Assembly: GCA_016802295.1 (NCBI GenBank)
Contig: JAESIW010000129.1
Location: 864,511 to 928,510, forward strand
Length of the DNA: 64,000 nucleotides
Source: Brachionus rotundiformis
Taxonomy: Eukaryota; Rotifera; Eurotatoria; Ploima; Brachionidae
Direction of reading: 5' to 3'
Positions 45,344-58,408 of this stretch are shown piece after piece. Every line of letters begins with the position of its first letter. The first letter of the stretch is position 1. Below the pieces are notes generated by a model. That model was not told the origin of the DNA. It saw only the letters and a program-made list of their open reading frames with translations, and made no database searches. Position numbers and translations under genes: made by a program.

Positions 45344-46844
45344 TCAAAGATTAGCTAAAGTTTCCAAGAGCTCATTTAAATTTTGTTGAAGCATTTTGGT
45401 TTCTTCTGGCTTATTATGTTTTCTGGCATCTTCTAGATAGCCTTCAACTAGCTGTATTTGTACTCTGAGCGCTTCTTTTCCTTCATCAGTCACCTTACTA
45501 TCCGAAATGTCAGCTTTGACCTTTGGCACCCAACCATTCGAATTGTCAACAGATACATTATTCTTTATTCTCTTATCCATTTTAATTCTTTTTTCCAATT
45601 GTCGCTGCTGTTCCATTTGTTCCATCAAATTCTTTTCCCTACGCATCCGAAGCTGTTCATACACCTCAAACGAAGGCAACTGCGGAAGAGTGAACGAGTT
45701 CTCCCGCAAATAGTTAATTGCAAAAAAGCGTATATTTTTCTGCAATCTCATCTGGTCATTTGTTATGTTCGATTTGCTCTGTCCATTTTGGTCATTCTGC
45801 ATGCCGTATTTCAAAACATGACCACTCCTGATTTCGATTTTTTGAAATAATTTAATCAGTTTGTCTCTTATGTCCTCGGCATTGCCCAATTGATACGAGG
45901 CCTCGCCAATACTTGACTAAAATTTAGAGCAAATTATCAAACAAAAAAATTAGTTACTTTAAAGACTGGGCCATTTTTATATAAATTGGGTAAAGACGCT
46001 GACTTTCGCCAATGGCTAAATGAAGATCCTTAAAAAAAATAAACTAAACTCTTAAATTAAATTATTATTTTTGATGCTCACATCATATAAGCTGGCAAAC
46101 TCAGGTCTAATTATCTTATCTTTTTGTAAATTGTATTTTTTTTCCAATATGAGACCACAGTTTAGGCAAAGCCGTAGATGCATTTGGTCAAAAGCAGCAG
46201 AGTTTTTTTGGTTCAGACTATCAGTATTTGGTTGACTTGACTTGAAAAAGTAAGAGTTTACACTGGTCATGCTATCTGAACGCTTTAGCTTAAACTCAAT
46301 TTGCTCAGGTTTGTCCTGAGACTTGATAAAATAGTCCGGGTCAGTTAACAATTCTTAAAATTAACTAACTAATTACAAATAATCAAATAATTAATTATTA
46401 CTAGCGTGTTTAAATGAAATAAATTTTGAGCATTTATTGCACATAATGGCTCCACAGAGTCTACAATGGTGCTTACGGGTGATTAGGCCGAAGCTTTTGG
46501 CACAATTTGGACACAACTGAACATCTTTGTCACTTATCCATGGAACGATTGATTTAAAATGGTCTTTAAAATTTTAATTTAATTTTTTTTCAAATTGAAT
46601 AAATAGTTTTAACTTACTTTCTCTCTTTGAGTCATCACTTAAAACAGTGGAATCAACAGAAATCATTTTGTCCAAGGTGATTAGCAGCTTGTTAGTTTGG
46701 ACTACATACCTGCCAATGGTTTGATATGGATGAATGGACTAGCTCGAAGTGAGCTTGTAGAAGCTCGATTGTGCTCATGTCCTGTTGACATTCAGGACAC
46801 AGGAAACCCTCGATTATCATGGATGGTTCTGATTTATTTGCCAT
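45344..46844 (-). CDS. RBSN: Rabenosyn-5 (FYVE-finger Rab effector), five exons, frameshift in exon 1
   Basis: Exons 46618-46844, 46402-46563, 46082-46353, 45958-46028 and 45344-45911. Rabenosyn-5 binds PI3P and Rab4/Rab5 on early endosomes and drives recycling. Exon 1 has the N-terminal C2H2 finger (GFLCPECQQDMSTIELLQAH) and, in a different frame, RYVVQTNKLLITLDKM, matching vertebrate Y-V-V-x-x-N-K-L-I-I-R-L-E-K-L. Exon 2 is the FYVE finger: SIVPWISDKDVQLCPNCAKS then RKHHCRLCGAIMCNKCSKF. Later parts include SLNIGEASYQLGNA, RLQKNIRFFAINYLRE and a charged coiled coil. The last 40 residues (LVEGYLEDARKHNKPEETKM, LQQNLNELLETLANL) match the C-terminal Rab5-binding region. The protein is about 431 residues, against about 780 in vertebrates. 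The NPF-rich middle and the region between the finger and RYVV are missing. Confidence 0.87.
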
Positions 46845-49491
46845 TTATCAAATCAAGTGTTTCATCAGCTTATGTGAAATATTTAATTAATTTTTAGAAT
46901 TCATGTGATTTAGATTTGAATTTTTAATGCTAAATTAGAATCGACTCTTGTTTTAAAAATATTTTTATGAAAATTTATTTTAATTTATTAAAGTGCTTAT
47001 AAGGAAATGGGATGTAGATAATTTTTTTCATTTATTTTGAATAGATTTAAAAATGTTTATATAAAAAGCTTATTAGAAAGGTCGGCTAATTTTTTTGGTA
47101 AATTAAGAATTATTTTTTTTAATTAATAAAAATAGTTGTCTATAAATGATATAATTTAAAAGAAGTCCCTGCAAATGTTTGCATAAATTTAGAAATATAA
47201 TTTTTAAACATTCAAGCAAGTCTATGGGCAAAAGATTCAAAATAGTTCTCGATCCTGAGCGATGTCTTTGTCAGAATTGAAGAATACTTGGTAATCATTG
47301 GAATCTTTACTAGCCGTATAGCGCAGTGAAACTAACTTAACTAGAATTGCAGTTTTAATTATAGATATAAAAATATGAGTCTTATGATTTTTTTAAAATT
47401 TATTTCAATATTTGAATACATTCTGCTGTCCAGTTGTTACCATAAACCCTTATTTAAAAAAAAGACCAAAAATATTAAGCAGGTTCACATTCAAATAAGT
47501 TGGTATAGTTGCCAACTTTAAGTGATAAATAGAGTTTTTAATTAATACTGTCTCTGTTTAATGCAATTTTTTTATGCAAAATCAAATTAAACCATCATGT
47601 AAAGTCAACATTTATATTTGTATTAAATATCTAGAAATTAAATGATAATTTAGATAAAGTAACATTCCAACAAAAATAAATTCTGGTAACAATATTCAGT
47701 TATGTTGTAAGAATTGTAAGAATTCTAAAATTAAGTGGCTCTTAACCAAGACATTATTAAATAAAAGAAAAATTTCTCTGATAAATAGAAGGTTGTATGG
47801 ACTTTTTATTATTGATAATTTGAAATTATTATTAATATTATTAATAATTTCATTTATCTTATCCTAGCATGAATTATTGCCATTTTGATCAAAAGCCTCT
47901 TTATTTTTCTATGTCTTTGGTAAAAAAATTTAATCGGCATTATTTAATTTTTTATGAAATCTTTCCAGTGCTTGAATTCATTTTTGAGTTTTAATGTCAT
48001 TCTTAATTTTTTGTATTTAAATTATTCACTGTTTTGTAAATTCAAATAAAAAAATAATCTAAAAATAAAAACTAATTAAATTTTTTATTTTTTAAAGCCT
48101 TTTAATGACCAATTAAGCATCAAATTAAAAAAGGCAGCTTTCTAAAAAGACTTTATATGATTATGATGTTATTAAATCGTGTGTTTAATTTGTTGAATTT
48201 AATTCTTGAGCCAAAATGAAAATCATAAGTTTAAATGTTTTATTTTTATATTTTATCACAAATATGTGTATTTCATGTGTTGACAAATATAAAAACCAAT
48301 ATTTCAGATTTTGATGTTGAATTTTTTAATTTAAAAAATCAAAAACAAATATATTTTTTGGCTAATTGAACAAATAATGTATATTTAATGTAACATCAAA
48401 ATAGCTAAAAAGAGTGCTTTCAAAATTTCATAATTTGGAAAGTTACCAAAATTCTCAAGCATCTTCTAAATGAAAAACTGATGCCAAATTAACGGAATTT
48501 TAATCATCTAATAATGTATAAATATTTACGGTAATTTATTAATTAATAATTCCATAATTGCTTTCAAATCTCAAAAGTTTAGCATACCTATAATTTCCAA
48601 AATTATTAACAAGTCAGACTGAATGGTGAATTACGTCAATAGAGTGTTTTTAATTAAATAATATTTATGACAAAAAGGCTTTTTTTATATTTATTTAAAT
48701 AGAAACAGTTTAAGTAAGCATGAGCCTTGTAAATCTTATTTCATTTAATTATTTAAGAGATATAATATAAAAATGATAAAGATTAATTATGATTCTTTTT
48801 TCAAAATAATAAGTTGTCTAATAAATTAGTTGGTTTTTTACTACATAACCACTTATTTAATAATATTGTTTACATTTATCTTTTTTATATCATTTCAATT
48901 ATTAAAAAAAATACAAGATGAAATTTATGTAATTTACTTTTTGGTTATGACACTGAGAATATTGGACAACTAGATACTTTGGAATCCTCAATATATTTCT
49001 AAGGATAAAAAAACTGCTTTGGAGTTAAATTATTACAATGATAGAATTTTTTAATAAATTAATCATTCTTAAAAATAAATACAAATCTGATTTTTTGGCA
49101 TATCGAATTTATAGGAATCAAGATAGGTTACTTTTTAAGTTTTTTTCTTTGATTTATTTAAAAAGTAAATATTTTCTCAATTTAATTGGGTCCATAATCT
49201 ACAAATATTCCTTTTAAATGTGAATTTTGCTTTGGAAAAATTCTTTCATCAAAATTGGTTCAAAAAGTTTAAGTTTGATTTTAAGGCTTATTAATTAAGT
49301 ATAAAAAATCATTAAATAGACCTATAGAACAAAAATTTTTCAAGTTTATTATTTTTAAAAGCTTTTAAATTAATTATTAAATTCAATTAATAAATTTTAT
49401 TCATTGATTAATAATTTATCTGGTTGATTGAAACTTTAAAAAAAAAGAACTCATATCCAATTTAACCTATTTGGTCAAGATTTTGCTGACT
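46845..49491. other. Gene-poor A/T-rich stretch, part 1
   Basis: 2.6 kb upstream of the rabenosyn start with no supported gene on either strand. It has many homopolymer runs and short stop-dense frames. Confidence 0.4.
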
Positions 49492-49760
49492 TTGCACCAT
49501 GTTGCATTTACAGAACCATTTTAATATCATATAAATTAAAGGAGTTAGATTTTTGGCCAAATCGAAGTTTATGAACTTTCTATTTTTAGCTAAATTTTTA
49601 AAATTATAAATTTCTTCATTTAACTGAATCTAGAATTTTATAAAATACTATGACGTGATTTTACATTTAAAAGCTTAACAAAGCACAAAATACTCCTATC
49701 TGTGAATAGGTTCGGCATTTTTAAATTAAAAATTGGTTCTATAAATGCAGCATGGTGCAA
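49492..49760. mobile_element. MITE-like element with about 35-bp inverted ends
   Basis: TTGCACCATGTTGCATTTAC at 49492 is matched by its near reverse complement ending at 49760 (on the reverse strand TTGCACCATGCTGCATTTAT). The match continues into AGAACCATTTTAAT. The 269-bp interval has no coding potential. The flanks give no clear target duplication. Confidence 0.7.
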
Positions 49761-51200
49761 TAATATACATTGTTTCATCAGCTGTCATCAATAAACATTT
49801 TGTCATTTTCATTTTTACTTAATTGCTTAAATGAAAATTAAAAATTAATAAAAATAAATTTAATTACAATTTAGATTTTTTTTCAATTTTATAATTACTT
49901 TAAAGACATAATTGAAAATATAAGCTGTTATTAGCCAGAGATTTTTCATTTTTTTCTAACAATAATTTTATCACGTTATTTAGCATACTTTTTTTAGGCT
50001 CAAACACTTTTTTTATTGTTTCAAATGTAATGCAATTAGGCAGAATATAAATTAGCAATGCAAATTTATATATTAGAATTATATATTTTTCTTAATATAA
50101 GCTTTTAAAAAACTTTTCACATTTAATTCAAATATAAACAAAAAAGATTTAAATTTAAATAGACAAAAATCAATACATTTTTCTTAAATTCCTAATCAAA
50201 ATAATATCAAGTTTAATCTTGATTTAATATTCATTTTGTTCTCTTAGATAATTGATTGGTAGCGCAGATATTTTTATTATTTATCAAATAGCCTAGATTT
50301 TGATTTTCAAGATATAAATTTTGTTTCTGCCTTTATCTCATTTATTTTTAAGAAATAAAAATTAGACTAGACAGATTATATAGATGACATTATTGATACA
50401 CTTTATATAAATTGCTGTTCTTTATTATTAATTGGTATTTTATGTCTATCTAATCTAAATAAGAATTGATTTTAAAAATAACCAAATCAAACAATACCGG
50501 ATTTTGATACAGAACCATATAGATTGTTTAAAAATCGAAAAAGAGATAAGTAATTAAAATGTTCATAAACTTTGTGAACTTGCGATAAATGGTTTTTCTA
50601 ATCTTCCGATAATTTATGGCACAAGCATCCCATTTGGCAAAAAAGCACAGCTCAAAGTATTGTTTAATTTCTTTCTTTAAATATTAGTAATCTATTTCGT
50701 TGATAGTTGAACCAGAAGCTAAAATAGTTCTGGTAATTGTGAATATTTTAGCTGGACAATAGACTTTTTTGTAAGCTTTTTTCCTCAATTAAAAAAGAAA
50801 TCATCTTTTTTACCTAAAAGATTTTAGCTTTAAAATATTTTAAATTTTTTAATATTCAAAATAATAATAAATATCCAATAATTTAGCGACCACATCATAG
50901 TAAAGGAAGAACCATCACTTCATCACTTTACTATAGTACCAACTCTATTAATTATTCTCCTCGTCTCTGATTTAATCACAATTTCAAGTTTATTTACTAG
51001 AACTAATTAATTCAAAAAATATATAGTTATTGTAACGAATACTGATCCGTATGATTAAGTACCAATCTTACCTTTAAGAACCTTTGATTGAAAATTTAAG
51101 CTGTATTACTTTTTTGAGTTATTTAGTGTTTTTTATTTGATTAATTTTCTCAAGGCGAATTGAGTATTGATTATTGCACAAATGAGCCTCTAAAGCCATT
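49761..51200. other. Gene-poor A/T-rich stretch, part 2
   Basis: Nothing recognised. A small hairpin (CATAGTAAAG and CTTTACTATAG near 50895-50937) is the only structure noted. Confidence 0.35.
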
Positions 51201-52150
51201 TAAATACCATTTAAGTTCTTTGGTAATTCATTCAAACCTATTTTGCACCTTATGTATCCATATTTTGATTATTCATTCATTTTTGGCAAGATCATTTTCA
51301 TATTCCAGTCATATTCTTCGCCAATTTCTTTAGACTTATTCAATATAAAAATTGTCTCTTGTTTTTACCAAAAGCAAGTTTTTATGTTTTTCTTTTTAAC
51401 ATCCATTTCGACTCGTTACTCCATTTATCTTTTATCAAAACTCTTTAATAAAATTTTCTTTTTTCTGTAAATATGAAGAATTAATGAATTATCATTTGTA
51501 CCTATTTGACAAATTTTATTCTGATATTAACCACAAGATACTCCTTTAGAAGACCAAAAACTTGGTTGTGTTTGTTTTTTTTTCCTTATTCTTTCCTTAT
51601 GAAGCAAAGGATCATTACTCCTGACTTGCACTTCTCCTCATGTCATTTGTATTTCGGTGAGCTTTTCCCCTACCATGTTCCTGTTGGTCCTTCTTCCTTT
51701 CTTTGCCCTTAATGTCTCCATTGAGCTCTGTTTGGTATTCGAAGATCCAAGTCAACGCAGTCTTTTATTCTTGATACTTTGTTGTATATTTTGATTTTTT
51801 TGTATCCTTGCTGCAGTATTTTGATTTCCATGCTAGTTTGAGTTTGGCACAAGTACTCATTTTGCTTTTGCTATAAAATTCTTAATAATTATTCTTAATA
51901 AATTCTTAAATGCGTTCCCATTGCTTGCACTTATGACACTTCCTAATAATATCTGCATTACTCTTTTTAATTGTTTTGATGTTGTTTCTGTTAATTTAAC
52001 CAAAATACTTAAAAATACTTTTTCAGATTTTTTACTTATATTTTTTATCAAGTCCTTTCTTTTATTTTTATCAAAAATTGTATCTCTTTTTCTTTTAAAT
52101 TTAGTTTCGACCAAAAAAATAAAAGCAAAGCTTCTCTCTGGTACATAAAA
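51201..52150 (-). other. Less A/T-rich tract, possible decayed coding sequence
   Basis: Base composition is visibly less extreme here than in its surroundings, and the minus strand has a lysine-rich open frame at 51857-52114 (MVETKFKRKRDTIFDKNKRK, later VKLTETTSKQLKRVMQIL). Further minus-strand scraps lie to its left in other frames. The basic, helical character would suit a retroelement ORF1/gag-like protein, but no family motif is present. Chance is not excluded. Confidence 0.25.
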
Positions 52151-54534
52151 GGGCTAACTATTTTGATTTAGATGAAAAAACCATCTTGGAAAATAGCTTT
52201 TATTAAAAGATGTAGTTCTTTCATAAAACTTATCAAATAATAAAATGAATTTTATGATGGATAATTTTTCTTAATAGAAAAATCTCATAAAATAAGTTGG
52301 TTTTAAGATTTGTTAGGAAGGCTCTTTATTCTAAGCAGTTAATTTTAAAATGACAGTTTTATTTATCAGTATTTATTCATTTTTGCTTGCTAAATATAAA
52401 AATTTAATTTAATTTTTTTTATTAGAAATCAGACAAGTGTAATAAGACGCAAAATAGTTTATTTAGACCGAACCGATTGTTTCAAGAATAATCGATTTAG
52501 CTTTCAATATAAATTTATCTCATTTAATTGAAAAAATAAATTAAAAATTATCAATTTTAGCTATGAATGACTCTTAAAAGTGACAATTTCATATAATATT
52601 CCACTCAAAAATGATAAAAAATAAATTAAAAGGGAAGTAAATTATTAAAATTAATGATAATTATTATAACAGTTATTGTCGCTGAGCTTCGGTAAGTTGC
52701 AAGTGACAATTTCAATTTTATTAGTTTAAATTTAAATCTATTTGATTATTTTATTTTATTTTAGAATAGAAAAATTATTTGACAATAAAAAATGAAAAAG
52801 ATACCTTTAAACAAGATATAGAAATTTTTGCAGGAAAAATAAGTTAGGTTAAAAATAAAAGTTTCAGTGTTATCATGCTTGGAAAATTTTTTTCTAAAAT
52901 ATAATCCGTAGATTAATTTATTTGATTTTTGATAAAGCTTATTTTCATATTATATTTATTTAGTCGTTTTTCAATCTATAGATTGGATATCGTAAAATAT
53001 AAAATGCTTAATGTTATATGAAATGACAATTTTTCTCGTACAAACGAATAAATCAAGAAAATAAATAAAAATTTCGATCTTACAAAATAAATTAGATTTG
53101 ATTTTTATTCTTTTATTCCTTTATTATGAACAAAATTGAAGTTTTTGGTTAATAAGTACATTATAAGAATGATTAATATAAATATAATATAAATTTTATG
53201 CTAGATGAATAAAATTCAATCGAGTTGAATTTTATTTTTTTAATTAAGTTGAATAATTTTTCTAAATTTTTTTAAAAACTAAAAATTAGAGTGCATTTAT
53301 TGATTATTATATTATTTATAGAAAAGTATCTATTAAAAACTTAATTATAAAAATTAAATGACAATTCTTATTTCATAAGAGTGAGAATCTCTGAATAAAT
53401 TAATAAATCGTCAAAAAATGCTTATGAAATAGGTACATAACATGAAAATATATTTATTTTAACTATCACGACAAAATTTTTAAGTTAAAACCAAAATTGA
53501 TTAATTTAATTAATTAAATTCTCAGATCAGATTGCTTAACTAAAAGAGCTATTGCCAATCTCTTTTTCTTTGAATTGGAATTTTAAACATGCATACTAAG
53601 CTATTGAAAAGCTGAAGCTTATTAGATATCTTAAAATGACTATGCTTATTCTTTAACTAATTTCTTTATTATAAATAATCAATTTATTAAAATAAAAAAA
53701 AAATTTTGTCATTGCTATCTAAAAATTGTTCAATTATTGCATAGATAAGATAAAATCATATAAATTCTCTCGTTTTTGGATCAATTTTAGTTGTTTAGGT
53801 TTAAAAATAAATAAGTATTCACTAATTGTTAGATTTATAATTTTTAAAATTAGATAAATAAATTATTTTTTTCGAATAAATGCAATTATTCTATGATCAA
53901 ATAAGATATTATGATCAAATAAGAATGAGTTAACTTTTATTCATCAAAGGTACATGAGTAGATATTTTTAGTGAGTCAATAAATAGCATAAGTTTGCCCC
54001 ATTTTTTTTCCAAATAGTTTCTTTTTTACATTTTTTTAATTAAAATTAATCCTTAAGGAATATTATTTTAAAGAGATTTAGACAAAGGAAATAATTTCCA
54101 AAATATCTGAGATTACTTTGTATTCATTTACTTTAAAACTATTAAAAATTTAAAACATCATAATTAATCGATTTTTTAAATCGACTATTCAAGCAAAAGC
54201 TCATTCTTAATGTGATAATTTAAAATATCAACAAAATAATTCTTTCCTTCTCAATTCTTAATTTTTTAAAATCAAAAATTATATTTAATTAAAGTTGATG
54301 ATTTAAGTTTGTCAATATTTCATGCGTCAGCAAATTATTATTTCTAATCTAAAGAGATTACTCTTGAAATTTGATTTAATTTTAATTTTACAATTAGACA
54401 AGATTAAAAAAATAATTATTTGGCCTAGATGAATATTCAAAAAATATTACACATATTTTTTAGGATATTTTTTTTGATTAAAATAATAAAATTTAAGTAA
54501 AATTTTATGCAATAAAATTAATTTTTTAGATTAA
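52151..54534. other. Gene-poor A/T-rich stretch, part 3
   Basis: 2.4 kb without a supported gene, ending at the GPCR start. It should contain the GPCR promoter but no element is recognisable. Confidence 0.4.
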
Positions 54535-55623
54535 ATGAATACAGACTGGCTGAATTACCACATATTGCCACTGACATGCTTTGTAGGCCTAATATTCGAG
54601 TTTTTCTCGCTAAGCACATTCTACAGAATAAACAAAAGCAAGCACAGCCCCAACTACAGCATCTACTACTACCTATTTATATACTCAGTATCAGACACCA
54701 TCATTTTGACAGTATTTATCTTTTATGGCATTCTAAACTGTGGAGAATATTGTTTGATCGATTTTTGGATTGGCAAACGCCTTATTCAGCAATATGAAAA
54801 AATTTTCAAAATTTACCTTTGTAACTCGTTGTACACCTTCAATGTGCTCATTGAGTCCAAGATAGCCCTAACTCGGTACAGAAAAATGTCTCAATTCAGA
54901 AATTTAAGCTATAGATATCATGTTAAAACAATTAAAAACTCGGGCATTAATTTTTTATGTTCTAGAAAATTTTTTACTTTAATTTTAGTAATATTAAGTT
55001 TTTCTATCAATATTCCTTATCTGTATTTGTATAAATTAGAAAAAAGTTATCCCGTTGAAACAGATAATAACAGTACCAGTGAGTTGCTTGAATCGCTGAT
55101 AGTTCAACCAGACATGCCAAAAATAAACAATAGTTCGTACCTCAAGCCCGCTGCTTATTTATATTTTGTAAAGGATTTTATTCTGTTGACATTGGTGTGC
55201 ATCTTGAACATAATGGTAACAATGTCTTTTAGGAAAAATTTCGGAGAAATTCAGACCGGATTTATCAAACTTGGCCAAAAGAGTCGTCTTACAGTTCACC
55301 AAATAAACCAAGATGGCAACAAACTAAAAACAAGAATAAATCAAATAACTACCAAGGAGAAAAAAATATCCACCATGATCATGATATTGTGCATATCATT
55401 TTTTATCGGACATTGGCCAGAAACTTTCTACAAGCTAAAAAAAAAACTCTCTTACACAAACAGTAATAGGATGAATCTTAATTTTTATCTATTTATGTCC
55501 AATATAATATCTTGTTCTACTTCTTATTTCAATTTTTTTATATATTTATATTTTAGTCCAACATTTAGGAGACAATTTAAAAAAAATGTAAAAAAAATTG
55601 TAAATTCAAAAATATCAGTGTAG
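54535..55623 (+). CDS. Class A (rhodopsin-like) G-protein-coupled receptor, single exon
   Basis: 362 residues with seven hydrophobic segments: ILPLTCFVGLIFEFFSLSTF, YLFIYSVSDTIILTVFIF, a third after KIFKIYLCNSLYTFNVLIES, then FFTLILVILSFSINIPYLYL, DFILLTLVCILNIMVTMS, IMILCISFFIGHWPETFY and YLFMSNIISCSTSYFNFFIY. The end of helix 3 reads SKIALTRYRK where D/E-R-Y is usual. Helix 7 ends NFFIYLYFSPTFRRQF, a variant of N-P-x-x-Y followed by helix 8. Loop 2 has N-linked sites (NNST, NNSS). The layout suggests a peptide-receptor-like orphan. The ligand cannot be read from sequence. Such divergent intronless GPCRs are common in lophotrochozoans and rotifers. It stands alone, with kilobases of empty DNA on both sides. 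Confidence 0.87.
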   Translation: MNTDWLNYHILPLTCFVGLIFEFFSLSTFYRINKSKHSPNYSIYYYLFIYSVSDTIILTVFIFYGILNCGEYCLIDFWIGKRLIQQYEKIFKIYLCNSLYTFNVLIESKIALTRYRKMSQFRNLSYRYHVKTIKNSGINFLCSRKFFTLILVILSFSINIPYLYLYKLEKSYPVETDNNSTSELLESLIVQPDMPKINNSSYLKPAAYLYFVKDFILLTLVCILNIMVTMSFRKNFGEIQTGFIKLGQKSRLTVHQINQDGNKLKTRINQITTKEKKISTMIMILCISFFIGHWPETFYKLKKKLSYTNSNRMNLNFYLFMSNIISCSTSYFNFFIYLYFSPTFRRQFKKNVKKIVNSKISV

Positions 55624-58408
55624 ATTTTTGTGTATAATTATAAAATTGAATTAAATATCATTCCTTTATAATTATTTAACTTATAAAATTGTACATTATA
55701 TCAACAAATAAATTTAAATAAAAATCATTTGATTTATTATATTCTTTATTTATTTGATTTAAATTTTTTATAGTAAAAAAAAGCGCTTATGCTACGTCAG
55801 TATCTAAAAAAGACCTAAAAGCATGAGCAAAATATTGGTAATACCAGAATTAAAAAGAAGAGAATGTCTGCCAATAAGAAAATATTGAATGACAAGTAGC
55901 TTTAATACATCATAATCAGCGACATCTCGTCACATCACATTAAGTAGATTATCCGACTCAGTCTCATCAGCTTCATCTTTTGAATATCTGTTGTGTTTAA
56001 GTTTGTTTTTACTCATTTGATTTTTTTAGCTGGTGGAAATGTTACAAAGCCTGTCCTTGATAAACCTGCGGTTTTGAAAATAAATAAGAATGCCTCTAAT
56101 GTCCAAAAAGCGTCACAAAACAAAACTTAAAGTTAAATCTTAAAAATTCTTGAATAAAATTTTAAAAGAGCCGTCAAGTTTTCTTTTTTTTTCCTATAAT
56201 TTCTTGATATTATTATCTGGTATTATTTTTGTAATCCTATAAAATCCTAATTGCCCAAAAGAGTATTTAGGAAATTCTTTTAGGATCCTATACCGTCCTG
56301 GATTAAGATCTGATATAGACCAAGTAAAGAAAATTCGTAAGAAAACTACCAGATTTTTATTCTTGATCCCTGGTAAAAAGACACTGTGTCCTAGCAAATT
56401 TTTATTGTTTGTATCTGCATTTAGATTGAAAATTTTCACACATATAAAAGGATTGAAAATAAATTAGTTGAGTTTTCGAATTCGGGCCTCATATCCCAAT
56501 AAAGACAATTTAAAAACCTTAATATTGTTTTATTATAAGTAGAATTATGAAAGTATAGTGCTTTATAAGCAAAAGATAGCACTCTTTCTAGTATTCAATG
56601 TTGGAATGCATATAAACCATACTTTTCTAAGTATTTAATATCATTAAAGTTATTTACACAAAATTTGAACCTAAAAATTTTAAATATTGTCGATTATTGC
56701 CTCTTTGGAGAAATAGCATCAAAGAGTCGAGCAATAATCAAAATAAGGCAATATAAACGTCTTAAAAAAAAAAGTATCTTTACAGTAGTTGATATTTCAT
56801 TTCCACAAAGATTAATCATTTCAGGAGTGATAGTTTTTTTATTAGAAAAGATAATACAATAGGTTTTATACCAATTAATATCAAACTTGTTAAAATAACG
56901 GCAATCACTAAGATTGTGAATGGTAACCGAAAATTTTTTTAAAACAAGTTCTTGTCAGGGTGACTAATCATCATATATTAGGCCGAAAGAAGACAATAGG
57001 TCTTCTTTTAAATAAGAATTATTGTCAAAACCAAAGTGAAATAATTTTAAGAGAATAAAATGGGTCTAATGAATCTGTGTTAGCTGAATTATAAAACATT
57101 TTAACTTCTTTTACAATGGAAAATGGCTTTTTAAAAATATGAATCAACAAAGATGCTCCTAAAAATTCTTATATCATAGTGATAAATAAAGAAAAACGAA
57201 CGAATGTTGAATGAACGAACTGTTTAATGAAAAGCAGTGTTGGATGCTTCTTGCTCATAAAAAATAAAAATAAAATGCAATTTTATTCTGTAAAATAATT
57301 TACTAATTGAACTTAATTTTGTATATTAAAACTAAAAAAATATAAATAAAATAAAAATCAATAAATTTTTTAATCAACCAAAGAGAGCTTATTTCCTTCT
57401 AAAATTTTTTACTAAGTTTCTCTAATTTCATTTTGACATTAATTTACTAGATAATCTTCTAAACCAAGCCAGCACTAGCTCATATATTTCATTACTAATA
57501 GCTCTACGTACTTTTTCAACTTCGTGTAGTGTTTTGGTTATCTAGAGAACTTAAACATTTTTTCAGATACTCTTCTGCATAAACAAGTTGCACCTAAAAT
57601 TATCTAAATATCTTTTACTATCATCTTAATTCATGTATGATACAATAGTTGGCTAAACAAAAAAATTTTCTTAGATTTTTCTTATTCCAACTTCTTTGAG
57701 AAGCTTAAACTCATTTTTGGTTCTTATATTATCATTTGCTAAATTTATGGCTTTCAAATCCTCTTCAGTTTAATACATTGATATGGTATGACGAACAGAT
57801 AAATTGGCACAAGAAAATAATGGTCTTATGTAAATACACAATTCTAACTTAATTGCTCGATTTAAGTGACATGTTCTTATGTATTGATCACTGGCTTTCA
57901 TTTTGACCTTTTTCGACTATAACGACATGTCACTTTGAAAAAGGTCTAAAAATGTTGATTTTTACATATTTTGGTGTCTTGATGTCTAAGCTAGCGACAT
58001 GTTACTATAGTCGAAAAAAAAGCAAACAAATGATTTTTAAGTAGTGTTGGATTACCTTAATTAACCATTAACAAGACGTCACAAATAATATTCAGTCTTA
58101 AGTGTTTTTATTAAATTTTTTTTTCAAGTGTATTTTTTTTTAATTTTATTTGAAAAATCATGCCAATGAAGGGACTTAGCTCCAAAGTTGACCAACTGTT
58201 TAGTTAATAAAGGAGTTAATTAGTTATAAATTTTTTTAATAACTTAATAAAAATATTTTAATAAATTAAATTTTTTGATTAATTCATTAAAAATTTTTTA
58301 AAAGTAATATTTAAATACTATCACTGGCATTGTCCCAAATGAAGGATTTATTGTCACAAAGTTTTGATTTAAAAAGTAAAATCCAATATTTATTTTTAAT
58401 AAATTTAT
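55624..58408. other. Intergenic with scattered decayed coding-like scraps
   Basis: Scraps on both strands include a minus-strand frame at 56194-56439 (LPGIKNKNLVVFLRIFF) and a plus-strand one near 56028-56130 (AGGNVTKPVLDKPAVLKINK). A minus-strand stretch near 57690-57780 reads AINLANDNIRTKNEFKLLKE. None is a recognised family. They look like transposon debris. Confidence 0.3.
57912..58020. repeat. Hairpin-forming inverted repeat
   Basis: TTTTTCGACTATAACGACAT near 57913 is matched by a near reverse complement (GACATGTTACTATAGTCGAA) near 57995-58014. The word GACATGT also recurs at about 57870. It is non-coding. Confidence 0.55.

Noticed and set aside
46692..46713. A 22-base intron (GTATGT...CTAACAAG on the minus strand) that would rejoin the two rabenosyn frames
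   Set aside because: It has splice-like ends and a branch-like CTAAC and would keep frame, but it encodes YVVQTNK, which matches vertebrate rabenosyn. A frameshift is therefore more likely, and 22 bases is far below the other introns here.
46697..46897. Plus-strand open frame over rabenosyn exon 1
   Set aside because: It is the complement of the zinc-finger exon. The minus strand carries the recognisable motifs.
54576..54797. Overlapping plus-strand frame in the GPCR gene
   Set aside because: It is an alternate frame within the first helices of the receptor and ends quickly.
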